Numbered from the stretch's first letter, positions 47,280 through 58,134 are shown. The stretch: DNA of 64,000 nt from Candidatus Kapaibacterium sp. (GCA_026418625.1 JAOABA010000049.1:178502-242501); one strand, 5' to 3'. Translations and numbers: made by a program. Notes: generated by a model not told the origin, from the sequence alone.

Positions 47280-47612
47280 CTAATAAAATATTGCTAACCA
47301 GATTGTAATTTCAGATTCGTCAGTCTTCTCAACTCTATGTTTTTTATGGGCAGGGATGTTCAAATAATCTCCGGCGTTAAGAATAAATGGCTTTTGATGG
47401 TCTTCGAATTGAATTTCAGCGTAACCTTTAAGTAGGATAACCCATTCGGATTCATCTTGGTCATACCAAAAACCTTCAGGGCTCTTCTGTCCTTTTGATA
47501 TAATTCTTTCAATACGAATATTTTTTTGAGTTAGTAAATCTTGAAAAACTTCCACTGTCAAATCTTGTGGAATGTTATTAAAAATATTTTCAACTTTTAT
47601 GAAATCATTCAT
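47280..47612 (-). CDS. Single-domain cupin protein
   Basis: This 110-residue cupin has the motif pattern [15 protein letters not shown], then [20 protein letters not shown], which match the two cupin motifs with one metal His retained in HKKHRV and few of the others. It may bind a small molecule, and catalysis is doubtful. The ATG at 47612 overlaps the ruvB stop by 8 bases; an alternative ATG at 47624 would lengthen the overlap. It is translationally coupled to ruvB, though no functional link to recombination is obvious. Confidence 0.75.
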   Translation of the reverse strand: MNDFIKVENIFNNIPQDLTVEVFQDLLTQKNIRIERIISKGQKSPEGFWYDQDESEWVILLKGYAEIQFEDHQKPFILNAGDYLNIPAHKKHRVEKTDESEITIWLAIFY

Positions 47613-48642
47613 CTTCAGGATCATCGAAAAGTTTAGAATTAATCACTTTTGATCTACTGATTCCAAAATGTTTGTAAGCAATTTCAGTAGCTGTTCTGCC
47701 GCGGGGTGTTCTGTTTAAAAAGCCCTGTTGAATAAGAAATGGCTCATATACCTCCTCAATTGTTCCGGCTTCCTCTCCCACTGCTACAGCAATGGTATTG
47801 ATACCCACCGGACCACCATTGAACTTTTCGATAATTGTCAATAAAATTCTTTTGTCCATATCATCAAGACCGAATTTATCAACATCAAGAGCAGACAATG
47901 TCATTTCAGCAATTTTTTTGTTAATAACACCATCACCTTTAACGTCGGCGAAATCCCTTGTTCTTCTTAAAAGTCTATTAGCTATTCTTGGAGTTCCTCG
48001 AGAGCGAGAAGCAAGTTCAAAAGCGCCATCATCATCAATTGGAGCATTAAGAATTTTAGCTGATCTTTTAATCACAGAAACCAAGTCGTTTATATCATAA
48101 TAATCAAGACGGTTAAAAACACCAAAACGGGATCGTAACGGAGCAGTAAGTAATCCCGCTCTTGTTGTTGCTCCAATCAGGGTAAACTTAGGTAAAGCAA
48201 GCTGAATAGTTCGGGCAGAAGGACCGGAATCAATCATAATATCAAGCCGGAATTCCTCCATAGCAGAATATAAATATTCCTCAATAACAGATGATAGACG
48301 ATGAATTTCATCAATAAAGAAAATATCCCCTTCTTCGAGATTTGTAAGCATTCCTGCCAAATCAGCTGGCTTTTCAAGGACTGGACCAGATGTAATCTTA
48401 ATATTCGTCCCCATTTCTCGTGCAATAATATAGCTTAGTGTTGTTTTGCCAAGACCGGGAGGTCCAGTGAACAGAATATGGTCTAAAGCTTCTCCTCTTC
48501 TTTTAGCAGCTTCGATGAAAATCTTTAAGTTTTCGACTATTTTCCTTTGTCCTGTAAACTCATTAAACCTTAGAGGTCTGAGCGAGGAATCAAAATCATC
48601 ATCATTATTTTTTTCGGGAGATAAAATGCTTTGTTTAATCAT
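47605..48642 (-). CDS. ruvB: Holliday junction branch-migration helicase RuvB
   Basis: This 345-residue AAA+ ATPase drives branch migration of Holliday junctions with RuvA. Walker A GPPGLGKT is at residues 60-67 and Walker [10 protein letters not shown] near 112. Sensor 1 (LIGATTRAG) and the arginine-finger region (PLRSRFG) follow near 155-170. The C-terminal winged helix ends [16 protein letters not shown]. The length is normal. No ruvA or ruvC adjoins it; ruvX is about 12 kb away. Confidence 0.97.
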   Translation of the reverse strand: MIKQSILSPEKNNDDDFDSSLRPLRFNEFTGQRKIVENLKIFIEAAKRRGEALDHILFTGPPGLGKTTLSYIIAREMGTNIKITSGPVLEKPADLAGMLTNLEEGDIFFIDEIHRLSSVIEEYLYSAMEEFRLDIMIDSGPSARTIQLALPKFTLIGATTRAGLLTAPLRSRFGVFNRLDYYDINDLVSVIKRSAKILNAPIDDDGAFELASRSRGTPRIANRLLRRTRDFADVKGDGVINKKIAEMTLSALDVDKFGLDDMDKRILLTIIEKFNGGPVGINTIAVAVGEEAGTIEEVYEPFLIQQGFLNRTPRGRTATEIAYKHFGISRSKVINSKLFDDPEDE

Positions 48643-49031
48643 TTTAAATATTTTTGATTAAAAATTTTAAATTAATAAATTTATATACAAAATTTCAGAA
48701 TTTTTTTTGGCTAATATTATACAAAAAATCACTAAGGAAATATTAGTTAATAGAAAAACAAGTGAAAAAACAAGAAAAATCTCAAAAAAGTGTGTAATTT
48801 TTTACACACATTGTAATTTTTTACACACTATTTATGGCTCAAATTTTGATTATCATTTAACTTGCTAAAATAATATTCATCTTGTTGAAAAATAATGTAA
48901 CTTTTAATATGAAAAATTGTTAGATTTAAGATTGTATTTATTCTTTTTTAATAATTTATTTGAAGGTTATTAACTATTTTTGTGAAAAGAAAAATAATTA
49001 AAAATTGTTTAATAAAATCAAGGAGTTAAAA
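48643..49031. other. Divergent intergenic region with direct repeats
   Basis: This 389-base AT-rich spacer separates ruvB from the giant beta-helix gene. It contains no ORF. The visible structure is a pair of direct repeats at 48793-48829, listed separately. TATTTTTG near 48974 is a possible -7 box, without a well-placed partner. Confidence 0.5.
48793..48829. repeat. Tandem operator-like direct repeats
   Basis: TGTAATTTTTTACACACA (48793-48810) is repeated at 48812-48829 with one change, a centre-to-centre distance of 19 bases. GTGTGTAA just upstream makes an inverted match to TTACACAC. This could be a tandem protein-binding site upstream of the beta-helix gene. Confidence 0.6.
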
Positions 49032-52000
49032 ATGTTTTTTAAAACATCTACTCGTTTACTAATACTTCTTGCTTTCCTGGTAATGTTTTCAAACCAAGGA
49101 AAAGCACAAAGACTTCAGGAAATGACTTTCAGTCAAACAAATGGGACTTGGCAGGAAATGACTGGTGGAACCTATCTTACCACCGGTGATGATGTATCTG
49201 CAGGATTTTATGTCCCTTTCAACTTCAAATGGGATGGAAGAAGTTATACTGCAAATGTTGATATTTTTTATGCCTGCACAAATGGTTACATTTGGTTTGG
49301 ATCGGATAGAAACTTTACTTACTATTATTGGTCATCTTACCTTAATGATCTTTATCCAAGTATAACACCTATTAGAGGTGATTTATATTGCAGAGGTCAA
49401 ATCACTGCTGGTGTTATTGGTTCAGCTCCAAACCGTGTTCTAATTGTTCAATGGACTGGAATGGACTATTACTACCAATATAACGCTAATAATAATTTTC
49501 AAGTAAGATTATACGAAACTTCTAACAAAGCTGAAATAATCTATGGACCAATGTATCAAGGAAGCTATTCAGTTGGAACCAGTTTATGGTGTGGTTTTGT
49601 TGGAATCGAACCTGATAGATCCTACATTAATGTTGTTCCCGGAGAAACTTTCCAAGCTTATTACTCGTCTAAAAATCCAGCTCCATACTATAATTATGGA
49701 GTGATAACAAACGCAAATATTGGCTATTTGACATCTGGAAAAACATTATCTTTAACTTCTTTCCCAAATTTAGTCGGAGTTTATCCAACTCAAGGAACTA
49801 TTTTTGCAAGAGGACAAATTTATACAGGCAGTCAGCATCCTGGAATGTATTTCGATAGAATTTCGGGACAAGCCGATGTTTGGGCACGATATAGAATATC
49901 TGGTCCTCTACCGGGTTCTAATCCAGATTACAAAACTATATATATTGGAACACAATCTGATCCAACTAAAGAATTATTTACATTTAATCCTCAACCTGTT
50001 GGTTCACCAGCTTTTGCTAAAATTGCAAATGCAAAAGGTATAGCTGCTCGAGCAAGTGATGGTGCTTTAGATTTACAAACAAACCAAAATAATATTCCCG
50101 GAGGTGAATACGTAGTTGAAGCTCAAATGGAACTTCCTCAATTCAATTATGTTCAATATTATGAACCAGAGAATCCTCCAACATTTATTATTGCTTTACA
50201 AAATGATTTAGCTGTTACTCAAGTAATCTCACCACGAACAAAGAATGTATTAAAATACCCACTTTCTTCTTTTGTTCCAGTTCAAGTGAGATATACAAAT
50301 GTCGGTATAAATCCTGTTACATCTTTTACAACCACAATTCAAATTAGTCTCGAGGGAGTTGTAAAATATGAAGAAACAGCAACTTGGCCCAATAATCCAC
50401 CTCAATCTCTTACAACAGGACAAAGTGTTCAATTAAACTTTGCTAATTTCAGACCTCGAGATGTCGGTGTTTATGATTTCTTAGTTACAACAACACTTTT
50501 AAATGCTAACGATGATGATCTTAAGAACAATAGAATCCCGAGAACAGGTAGTAGTTTTCAACTTGAAGTTTCTTACGAAATTGAAGCAGAGGCTCTATCA
50601 ATCAGAGTTCCCGGTGACCAAATCTTTATCGGCAGACCAATTTTACCAATCGCCAGATTCAAAAACAACGGGGTTAGTGATATATCAGATTTACCCGCTT
50701 CAATGTATATCATTAGATTAGCTACTGGTGATACAGTTTACAAAGATAATATTATTATTCAGGATATCCCTGCCGGAACACGCGTTAATACAACTGAAGT
50801 TATATTTGGCAGTAACTTTATACCAGAATTCGAAGGCACTTATATGGCTTGTATATCTTGTTATACACCAGATGATCCAAAAACTTCGAATAATACCTAT
50901 TGTAAAAATTTTGAAGTCATAGGTGCCTTAAGTGGAACATATACTATTGGATTAACAAACTCTGGTAATGCAAGAAACTTTAACACTTTTGATGATGCTC
51001 TTAATGCTTTATTTACTCAAGGTATATCGGGATCGGTGATTTTTGAATTAACAGATGCAGTCTATAATGTTGGAGATATTAACAACCCAGTACCTGCAAT
51101 TGATTTATCATCGAAAATTGTTGGAGTTAATAGCAATAGAACTATAACTTTCAAACCATCTTCTTCAAGAGCTATATATAAGGGCTCGGTTACTGTAAAT
51201 CTTCACAGTGCTGCGGGTGTTGGTATTTTGATTGGTCAAAATCAAGCTCCAACTAATCCTAATGCTGCTGTCAATTTTGTAACCGCAAGCCTTGTTAAAC
51301 GGTATGCTCAATCAGATGGTTGGATTGTCTTTGATGGTGGAAATCAAAAAGCATTAAAATTCAGATTGAATACAAATTCACCTTTTAGAGCTGTCTTTGA
51401 TTTAAGGCAAGGTGCAGTTAATAATACTATTAAAAACTGCATTATTGAAAATTATACTGGCACAGTTCATTGCAATGTAACCTTGCCTCTAACCAGATAT
51501 AATTCATCCTTACAAGGTTTTGAATACCAACCTGATGCAAATGGCACTATTTCTTATTCTGCTGGTATTTTGATGAGATCAATAGCACCTTTTGACAAAG
51601 GTTCGACAGTTCTTAATTCGTTCAACCTTGACTCTACAGCGCATAAGAATAACAAAATCATCAATAACGAAATTAGTGGTTTTGGTTATGGCATTGTTTC
51701 TATTGGAACTGGTATGTTGTTCGATCCAAACACACAAACATATAAGAATTTTTATGCTAGCAACAACTTAATCTCTGGGAATACAATATATGATGTATGC
51801 AGAGCTGGTATTTTTGTTGGTTTCGAAGATAATACTATTATCGAAAACAATAGAATATATAGAGTTACTGGTAGTGCAGGAACCGATGCAGCTGGAATTA
51901 TTGCTGGTGGTGAGGGCAATGCGAATTATCCCGGCTATAGTAATACAAGATTAACGATTTCAGGCAATGAAATCAGTCACGTAAATTCTAGTGTTTTCTC

Positions 52001-54656
52001 AATAGGTATTAAAGTTGAGCAAACTTTACTTACTTATCCATCCTCACCAATGACAGATGGAATTTTCCCGAATATCCCAGAAAATATTAAAATTATCAAT
52101 AATGCTATTTGGGGTTTATATACAACTAATACAACAGCTAACCGTGCTGGTATTCACTTACTTACAGCCCGAACTACTGCCAATACGGATTGGTTAACAA
52201 AAATGATTACACCCCGATATCCTAATCATTTCACAAGAAATGATATGATTATCAATAATACCATAAGGATTCCATCAAATAATGGATTGAATTCTAACGG
52301 TGCAGTTGCTGGAATTGGTGTTCAAAATGCAATTGGAACAAAAATTTATAATAATGCTATTGCTCTCGAGGATAGAGATGTTTCTAAGGTTAATCCTGTT
52401 TATGCTGCTATTTTCTATCAAGGACAATTTCCTGCAGCTCAAACTATGACTTCAGACAGAAATGCTTTCTGGTATCTTAATAATTCTGGTGGAACAATCT
52501 ATCGTTTTATTTTGACAGATAACAAAAACAACAACATTGATGCTGGATTAAGAGATGAATATGCTACTCTATCTCAATGGCAGGCTTGGACTGGTCAAGA
52601 TATGAATTCAGTGTTTGGCGATTTCACAACAGATTTAACATTGATTGGAACCGAACCCAATCAAAAATTAAGAATTAAATCGAATCCTGTCCCTCTTGGT
52701 TCAATTTTGAGCAATCGAGGTGATAGATTTGATTGGTTAACAAATGACATTGATGGTAATCCGAGAGGACCATCTGGAATTAGATACGACATTGGTGCTT
52801 CAGAATTTTCTGGAACTCAATATTTGACCGATGTCGAAGCCATTATGATTTCAAAGCCAATGTCATACAAAACTACAACTGGTAAATTTAGTGAAGCAGA
52901 ATATATTATGACTGCCGCTCCAGTTGAAATTAAAGCTCGATTCAGAAATAACGGTAATCTTCAGTTATCTGGTATCCAAGCATATCTAAGAATCTACCGT
53001 GAATTACCTAATGGACAATTTTCAACTGCTACTGAAATACCATTGCAAACAGTAGAAATTCCAACTATCCAATCATCTGAAACAGTTGAGGTTGGTTTCA
53101 ACCTTGCTGATGGGGTTGGTTTGGACTTCTATCCTTCGACTTATGGTGATTTCAGAGGAACTGTCCCTGCTTATGTTGTTCCTGATGAATTCAGAACAAT
53201 GGAAGCTAACGTAACTCCTAAATATAAAATTGAAGTCTCAGTTAACGCCGACCAAAACAATAATAATAATATTATCTCAAAGGTTGTCAGATTCTATATA
53301 CAACGCTCGCCCTTCAGAATACTTCTATCCGCTGAAAACAGTAATATCAACTTAACAGGAAGTTCAACGGTTGATGTCATAGCAGGAAAATTAAACTATG
53401 ACACATTAGTTTCAGGTATGAATAAACTTGGATGGTTCATAAATATGGATTCTGACCCAAGACGTTATGATTATGATGTTTTCGAAAGGAAAGGTTGGGA
53501 ACCAAGAGCTGTTGATTATAGCATTTATAGAACTTTAATTTGGTCTGATGGCGATGATAAACCTTCAACAAGAATTGAAAGAAGCGATATTTTAAGGTTC
53601 CTTAACGAAGGCGATAGAATTAATAAGAAGAATCTAATGATTGGTAGTCAGGAAATGGTCAGACAGCATAGTCAAAACGATGCAAACAGAGACCTATACT
53701 TTATCAATAATGTTCTTAAAGCTGTAAATGTCTCGCCCGGCAATCCTCTTGGCGCTAACGTCAGCAACGATGGAAATGAAGCAATTGGCTACGCTTTATT
53801 CAAAGGTTTAAGGCAAAAAATTTCAGCCACTAAATATACAGGCGACAGACCTCCTTACTGTGGAATTATGTCAATTTCACAAGAAGGTCAGGGACTTTCT
53901 TTGCCAGCTTATTTCTATGCAAATCACTCTGCAACACCAAATGATAGTGCAGTTGGAGTAGCAACAGCCTCTCTTAATTATAATATTGCTCATATTGGAG
54001 TTGATTGGAGACACTGGTCAAACATCTCGATGGCTCTTAGATCAATAATTGACTGGCTTGAGAAAAATGGTGGTATTATTCCTGTTGAACTTGTTAATTT
54101 CGAAGCTAACCCAGCTGGGGATAGAATAATAGTCAACTGGGCTACAGCAAGTGAATATAACACCGATAAATTTGAGCTTCAAAGAGCTATTAAGAATGAA
54201 TCTGGTCTTACACAATTTACTAACATTGCTACTGAAAAAGCTGCTGGACAAAGCAACAGTTTGAGAAATTATGGTCCTATCGTTGATAGAGATGTCCGTT
54301 TTGGGAACACCTACATATATAGACTTAAGATGATTGATCTCGATGGTTTATATGAATACAGCAATGAAGTTGAAGTAAGGCTCGATGAAAGCGGTTCAAT
54401 ATGGTTAAGTGAAGCAAAACCAAATCCAGCAAATAATGAAGCAAGGTTTACTTTCAGCCTAAATGAACCAACAAATGTTGATATCTCTCTCTACGACTTG
54501 ACTGGAAAATTAGTGATGAACATCTTCAATGGTTTTGCCAATCAAGGCCTTACAGAAGCTAAAATTGATTTGAGCAAAGTCCCAAGTGGTGTTTATAATT
54601 ATATTCTTAATGTTAATGGACGCCAATATATTAGACAATTGCAAGTAGTAAAATAG
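49032..54656 (+). CDS. Giant secreted parallel beta-helix protein with T9SS sorting domain
   Basis: This 1,874-residue exported protein has a signal peptide (MFFKTSTRLLILLAFLVMF to about residue 26). The N-terminal 200 residues are rich in Tyr and Trp. Ig-like or CARDB-like segments follow (VTQVISPRTKNVLKYPLSSF). A right-handed parallel beta-helix spans about 640-1200, with rungs such as NNTIKNCIIENYTG, NNKIINNEISGFGYGI and GNTIYDVCRAGIFVG, resembling pectate-lyase-fold repeats. The end, about 1790-1874, is a T9SS type A sorting domain (LSEAKPNPANNEARFTF, PSGVYNYIL). I chose the ATG at 49032, with AAGGAG upstream, over TTG at 49005. It may bind or process polysaccharide. Confidence 0.85.
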   Translation: MFFKTSTRLLILLAFLVMFSNQGKAQRLQEMTFSQTNGTWQEMTGGTYLTTGDDVSAGFYVPFNFKWDGRSYTANVDIFYACTNGYIWFGSDRNFTYYYWSSYLNDLYPSITPIRGDLYCRGQITAGVIGSAPNRVLIVQWTGMDYYYQYNANNNFQVRLYETSNKAEIIYGPMYQGSYSVGTSLWCGFVGIEPDRSYINVVPGETFQAYYSSKNPAPYYNYGVITNANIGYLTSGKTLSLTSFPNLVGVYPTQGTIFARGQIYTGSQHPGMYFDRISGQADVWARYRISGPLPGSNPDYKTIYIGTQSDPTKELFTFNPQPVGSPAFAKIANAKGIAARASDGALDLQTNQNNIPGGEYVVEAQMELPQFNYVQYYEPENPPTFIIALQNDLAVTQVISPRTKNVLKYPLSSFVPVQVRYTNVGINPVTSFTTTIQISLEGVVKYEETATWPNNPPQSLTTGQSVQLNFANFRPRDVGVYDFLVTTTLLNANDDDLKNNRIPRTGSSFQLEVSYEIEAEALSIRVPGDQIFIGRPILPIARFKNNGVSDISDLPASMYIIRLATGDTVYKDNIIIQDIPAGTRVNTTEVIFGSNFIPEFEGTYMACISCYTPDDPKTSNNTYCKNFEVIGALSGTYTIGLTNSGNARNFNTFDDALNALFTQGISGSVIFELTDAVYNVGDINNPVPAIDLSSKIVGVNSNRTITFKPSSSRAIYKGSVTVNLHSAAGVGILIGQNQAPTNPNAAVNFVTASLVKRYAQSDGWIVFDGGNQKALKFRLNTNSPFRAVFDLRQGAVNNTIKNCIIENYTGTVHCNVTLPLTRYNSSLQGFEYQPDANGTISYSAGILMRSIAPFDKGSTVLNSFNLDSTAHKNNKIINNEISGFGYGIVSIGTGMLFDPNTQTYKNFYASNNLISGNTIYDVCRAGIFVGFEDNTIIENNRIYRVTGSAGTDAAGIIAGGEGNANYPGYSNTRLTISGNEISHVNSSVFSIGIKVEQTLLTYPSSPMTDGIFPNIPENIKIINNAIWGLYTTNTTANRAGIHLLTARTTANTDWLTKMITPRYPNHFTRNDMIINNTIRIPSNNGLNSNGAVAGIGVQNAIGTKIYNNAIALEDRDVSKVNPVYAAIFYQGQFPAAQTMTSDRNAFWYLNNSGGTIYRFILTDNKNNNIDAGLRDEYATLSQWQAWTGQDMNSVFGDFTTDLTLIGTEPNQKLRIKSNPVPLGSILSNRGDRFDWLTNDIDGNPRGPSGIRYDIGASEFSGTQYLTDVEAIMISKPMSYKTTTGKFSEAEYIMTAAPVEIKARFRNNGNLQLSGIQAYLRIYRELPNGQFSTATEIPLQTVEIPTIQSSETVEVGFNLADGVGLDFYPSTYGDFRGTVPAYVVPDEFRTMEANVTPKYKIEVSVNADQNNNNNIISKVVRFYIQRSPFRILLSAENSNINLTGSSTVDVIAGKLNYDTLVSGMNKLGWFINMDSDPRRYDYDVFERKGWEPRAVDYSIYRTLIWSDGDDKPSTRIERSDILRFLNEGDRINKKNLMIGSQEMVRQHSQNDANRDLYFINNVLKAVNVSPGNPLGANVSNDGNEAIGYALFKGLRQKISATKYTGDRPPYCGIMSISQEGQGLSLPAYFYANHSATPNDSAVGVATASLNYNIAHIGVDWRHWSNISMALRSIIDWLEKNGGIIPVELVNFEANPAGDRIIVNWATASEYNTDKFELQRAIKNESGLTQFTNIATEKAAGQSNSLRNYGPIVDRDVRFGNTYIYRLKMIDLDGLYEYSNEVEVRLDESGSIWLSEAKPNPANNEARFTFSLNEPTNVDISLYDLTGKLVMNIFNGFANQGLTEAKIDLSKVPSGVYNYILNVNGRQYIRQLQVVK

Positions 54657-54683
54657 TAATTTATCTCAATCTCAAATCACAAG

Positions 54684-54717
54684 GCTGTCTCAATATTTTG
54701 GGACAGCTTTTTTTTTC
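54684..54717 (+). terminator. Intrinsic terminator of the giant beta-helix gene
   Basis: A 10-bp stem with one G-U pair (54684-54693 with 54698-54707) and a TATT loop is followed by about ten T. It lies 28 bases after the stop. Confidence 0.85.
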
Positions 54718-54878
54718 TGTCTATTATTATACAATAGACAAAATCCAATATAAATAGTATTGATCAACATCATTTTGGCAATTTGTAACTCATTGATTTG
54801 TATATATTTATAAAATTATTAAAAATTTAGTATGATTTTTGATAAATCAAAATTGTATTTTAAAATAGAGAATAAATT

Positions 54879-56447
54879 ATGAGAAAATATACAATTTTTG
54901 GTTTATTACTATTTTTTTTCTTTTATACATTCTCCTTCGCTGAGACAATTATAGAGAAGGTGGAAATCAATCCACTGAATCGTGCATTGATTTATCTATC
55001 TGAAAAACCAATTAGTTTTTTTGGTGAATTATCACCAAGTAAACAAAAAATAACAATCAGGTTAGACAACACAAAAGTTAAGAACAATATTAATATCTTA
55101 GGCAGCACAGGGATAATAAAAAATGTTGCAGTAAATTCTTATAAAAATTTTTCAGAAGTCCTCATTGAGCTTAGCGATAAAAGAGGTTTCACTGTAAATT
55201 ATCTTCCCTATTCCAAATCAATTATGCTTGAAGTTTTCGATTGGAATAAGTTAAATCAAGAGGAAGACTCATATCGTTTGGGACTTCTATCATTTAATGA
55301 CGGACTTTACAAAGAAGCGGAAAACTATTTTAAAAGATCGGCTTCAAAAGAAATTCCAAATGCATATTTTTTTCTTGGATTAATTAATTTAACAAAAGGA
55401 AGGAATACCGAAGCAATCGAACACTTTCTTTTGGCTGAGAAATATAATTGCAATATTAAAGACAATTTTGCAGGCTTAGCCGAAGCATATAGATTACTAC
55501 AAGATTCAAAAAAATCAAATTTTTATAAAGCTAAGTTCCAGATCCAAACAGGCATTAATCAAATCGATGAGCTTTACACCACAAACATTACTAACATTGA
55601 GACCACTGATGAAAATTTTGAACCTTCATTTCTCTCAAACAATTTTAGTTTAACAGATTCTTTTGTGGAAAAAGATACAACTCAGAAAACAAATTTAATT
55701 GCTCAAGACTCAAACAAAGTAAGCTCAAAAGCTGAAATAATTGAAACGCCAATTAACACATATAATAATAATCCAAATAATAACAATTTACCTGAGTGGT
55801 TGTCAAACGGAATCTTATATCTGGCATTAGTTTTAGGTCTATTTGTTACACTAATTTTATCTCTTTATAAAAAATGGAAAACTGAGCAATTACTTCAACA
55901 AAAAAAGGTTAATGATCAAAAATTTAAAGAAAAACTTGAGCAAGCCAGAAAGAATGTTGCCAATTCTAAACAGATGGCTAATATTTACCAGAAGTATGAA
56001 AAAACACAAAAGCAAGAGCAAAATACTGATGAAAATATAAAAATAAATTCTAATGAAGCTGAGATAAACAAAAAACAGACTGAAAAAATAAATGAAATTG
56101 AATTATTAGCTAAAACGATAGTATCGGAAAAGATAAAAAAACAAATTAATACTGAAGAATCAAAATCTGATGAAAAAAAAGCAACAAATATTCCTTTATC
56201 TAAAAAATTAAACCCAAATCTTGAATTAGCATTACACTTGCAAAATCAAAATTTACAACAAAAGAACAAAAAGCTTAATGAAATTGATTTCGAAGAAGAT
56301 TACGATTCTGATAAATTATCCGAATTTGCCAAAAAAACTGGAATTGACACTGGTAGCCTTAAAGTCAAAAAAATCATTTCTCAACTACTTAATGATGATG
56401 AAGCCAAAAATGTTTTAAGTAAAAAATTCATCCAAGCTGTTGAATAA
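54879..56447 (+). CDS. Envelope protein with AMIN-like, TPR and transmembrane parts
   Basis: I do not recognise this 522-residue protein as a named family. It has a signal peptide (about residues 1-21). A beta domain of about 100 residues follows, whose strands (RALIYLSEKPISFF, NFSEVLIELSDKRG) resemble the AMIN domain of envelope proteins. TPR-like helices at about 125-215 include DGLYKEAENYFKRSA and GRNTEAIEHFLLAEKY. A Ser/Thr/Asn linker and a transmembrane helix near 310-330 (LYLALVLGLFVTLILSL) precede a long charged coiled-coil tail. The topology suggests a periplasmic sensor or scaffold tied to a cytosolic tail. It precedes the cargo/PorV genes on the same strand. Confidence 0.65.
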   Translation: MRKYTIFGLLLFFFFYTFSFAETIIEKVEINPLNRALIYLSEKPISFFGELSPSKQKITIRLDNTKVKNNINILGSTGIIKNVAVNSYKNFSEVLIELSDKRGFTVNYLPYSKSIMLEVFDWNKLNQEEDSYRLGLLSFNDGLYKEAENYFKRSASKEIPNAYFFLGLINLTKGRNTEAIEHFLLAEKYNCNIKDNFAGLAEAYRLLQDSKKSNFYKAKFQIQTGINQIDELYTTNITNIETTDENFEPSFLSNNFSLTDSFVEKDTTQKTNLIAQDSNKVSSKAEIIETPINTYNNNPNNNNLPEWLSNGILYLALVLGLFVTLILSLYKKWKTEQLLQQKKVNDQKFKEKLEQARKNVANSKQMANIYQKYEKTQKQEQNTDENIKINSNEAEINKKQTEKINEIELLAKTIVSEKIKKQINTEESKSDEKKATNIPLSKKLNPNLELALHLQNQNLQQKNKKLNEIDFEEDYDSDKLSEFAKKTGIDTGSLKVKKIISQLLNDDEAKNVLSKKFIQAVE

Positions 56448-56536
56448 TTTTTTCAGTTATCTATTCAATAAAAAAATATTTTTTTTTATATTCTGTCTTA
56501 ATTTTATTGAAAAATATGTATTGATAGCAAAAGAAA

Positions 56537-57070
56537 ATGATATTGCAAGTTAAATTGATTAGTAAATTATACATAGTTTTAATTTTACTATTTGCATTTC
56601 ATTTTTCATTTGCTATTTCCAAATCGCAAAGTTCTAAAGTTACCATTAATGAGATAATATTTCTCAATAATACAGACAAACCAAAGAGCTTTCTCGAGAT
56701 AATTTTCCAACTCAAAGATTCCAACACTGGCACTAAAATTGCACCAAAAAAAGATGCCGGGAAACAAAAAAGTTATTTGAATAGTGTAAGCGAAGACACT
56801 ACCAAAAAGGAAAATAAAATTACAAGCGTTCGGGAAAGTAGTGATAAAATATTATTATATATTGATTTAATTGACTACGACCAAAGAATACAAATCAGTG
56901 TCTTCAATCTTTTGGGTAAAAAGGTTTTGGATGTTTTCGAGGGTTTACCTTACAAAGACCCAGACTACGCTTATGAAGTATCCAAAGCTAATCTTCCTAA
57001 TGGTGTTTATCTATTCATTGTCCTCGGCAAAAATTTTAAGCTGCGAGAAAAATTCGTTATTTCAAGATAA
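56537..57070 (+). CDS. Small secreted protein with T9SS sorting-like domain
   Basis: This 177-residue protein begins with a signal peptide (LYIVLILLFAFHFSFAIS). A Lys/Ser-rich linker (KKDAGKQKSYLNSVSEDTT) joins it to a C-terminal domain of about 70 residues with QISVFNLLGKKVLDVFEG and LPNGVYLFIVLGKNFKLREK, the core pattern of a T9SS type A sorting domain. There is almost no cargo between the signal and the sorting domain, which is unusual. It lies 17 bases before the PorV/PorQ-like gene, so the two are likely cotranscribed. Confidence 0.7.
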   Translation: MILQVKLISKLYIVLILLFAFHFSFAISKSQSSKVTINEIIFLNNTDKPKSFLEIIFQLKDSNTGTKIAPKKDAGKQKSYLNSVSEDTTKKENKITSVRESSDKILLYIDLIDYDQRIQISVFNLLGKKVLDVFEGLPYKDPDYAYEVSKANLPNGVYLFIVLGKNFKLREKFVISR

Positions 57071-57087
57071 GATAATTCAAAAATAAT

Positions 57088-58116
57088 ATGAAAAAAACTT
57101 TACTGACATTGTGCGGTTTTGCACTAATTAATTTCTATGCTGTTTATTCACAGATAACAAATGGTGGATATCCTGAATCTTATCTATTAAGGGACATTGG
57201 TGCAAGACCTATATCTATGGCTGGAACTTATTCAGCTATCTCAAATGATCCTTATGCTTTGTTTTATAATCCAGCAGGACTTTCTTTTTTATCGCCAAGG
57301 GCAACGATATCAAGCTCTTATTCACTACTCGAGTTTGGAAGAACACATACAGCATTGGCTTGGGGACAATCTTTTGGCAATGTTGGGCTTGGTTTTGGTC
57401 TTAATCATTTCAATTCAGGCTCTTTTACCGGACGAGATATCCGTGGTAATTCAACTGGTCTATTAAGAAATTGGCAATTCGAAATCATCAGCGGTTTTTC
57501 CTATATTATTAATTCATCATCATTTGGAGCATCAATTAAATATTTATCCAATTCACTACAAGGATCAAAAGAAAGTGCAGAAGGATATGGAATTGATATC
57601 GGGGCAAAGATTGATGTTTTCGACTTGTTTTCTTTTGGGCTAAGTATTCAAAACGCTTCAGGGGCCTTATTTTGGAATACAAAAAGCAAAGAAAAGGCTG
57701 TTCTACCTTATACTATAAGAAGTGGTATAGCTATGGAGTTCGAACTAAATGAGGAAACATATATTGAACAATACACACAAAATGGACAATTACAAAAATT
57801 AAGAATACCTCCTTCAAGATATATACTTGTAGCAATTGAAGGGAAATTAACTCAATATGAAATTGGTCCAACTCTTACAATTGCTTTTGAAGCAGTCCCT
57901 TATGAGATAATAGCTCTTCGCGCTGGAATATCTGTTCTTGGTGATGATCTCGGAGTTTATAAAGCTTTCCCTATGACTAACTTGGGGGCAGGAATTTCTT
58001 TAAGACCTTTACCAGAGGATACTCCCTACTCAATTATAATTGATTATTCATTCTACAATGATTTCATTGCGTCTAATAAATTAGGACATAATATTTCAAT
58101 ATCAGTTTTATTTTAA
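57088..58116 (+). CDS. PorV/PorQ-family outer-membrane barrel (T9SS)
   Basis: This 342-residue outer-membrane protein has a signal peptide at about residues 1-21. The start of the mature protein, SYLLRDIGARPISMAGTYSA and NDPYALFYNPAGLSFL, is the signature of PorV/PorQ/OmpP1-like barrels, a FadL-type fold. In T9SS, PorV shuttles cargo from the translocon to the attachment complex, and PorQ works with PorZ. Which of the two this is cannot be decided by eye. The rest is alternating strands with a terminal aromatic strand (ISISVLF). It lies beside a minimal sorting-domain protein and downstream of giant cargo. Confidence 0.8.
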   Translation: MKKTLLTLCGFALINFYAVYSQITNGGYPESYLLRDIGARPISMAGTYSAISNDPYALFYNPAGLSFLSPRATISSSYSLLEFGRTHTALAWGQSFGNVGLGFGLNHFNSGSFTGRDIRGNSTGLLRNWQFEIISGFSYIINSSSFGASIKYLSNSLQGSKESAEGYGIDIGAKIDVFDLFSFGLSIQNASGALFWNTKSKEKAVLPYTIRSGIAMEFELNEETYIEQYTQNGQLQKLRIPPSRYILVAIEGKLTQYEIGPTLTIAFEAVPYEIIALRAGISVLGDDLGVYKAFPMTNLGAGISLRPLPEDTPYSIIIDYSFYNDFIASNKLGHNISISVLF

Positions 58117-58134
58117 CAAACAATAATTTAAAAT

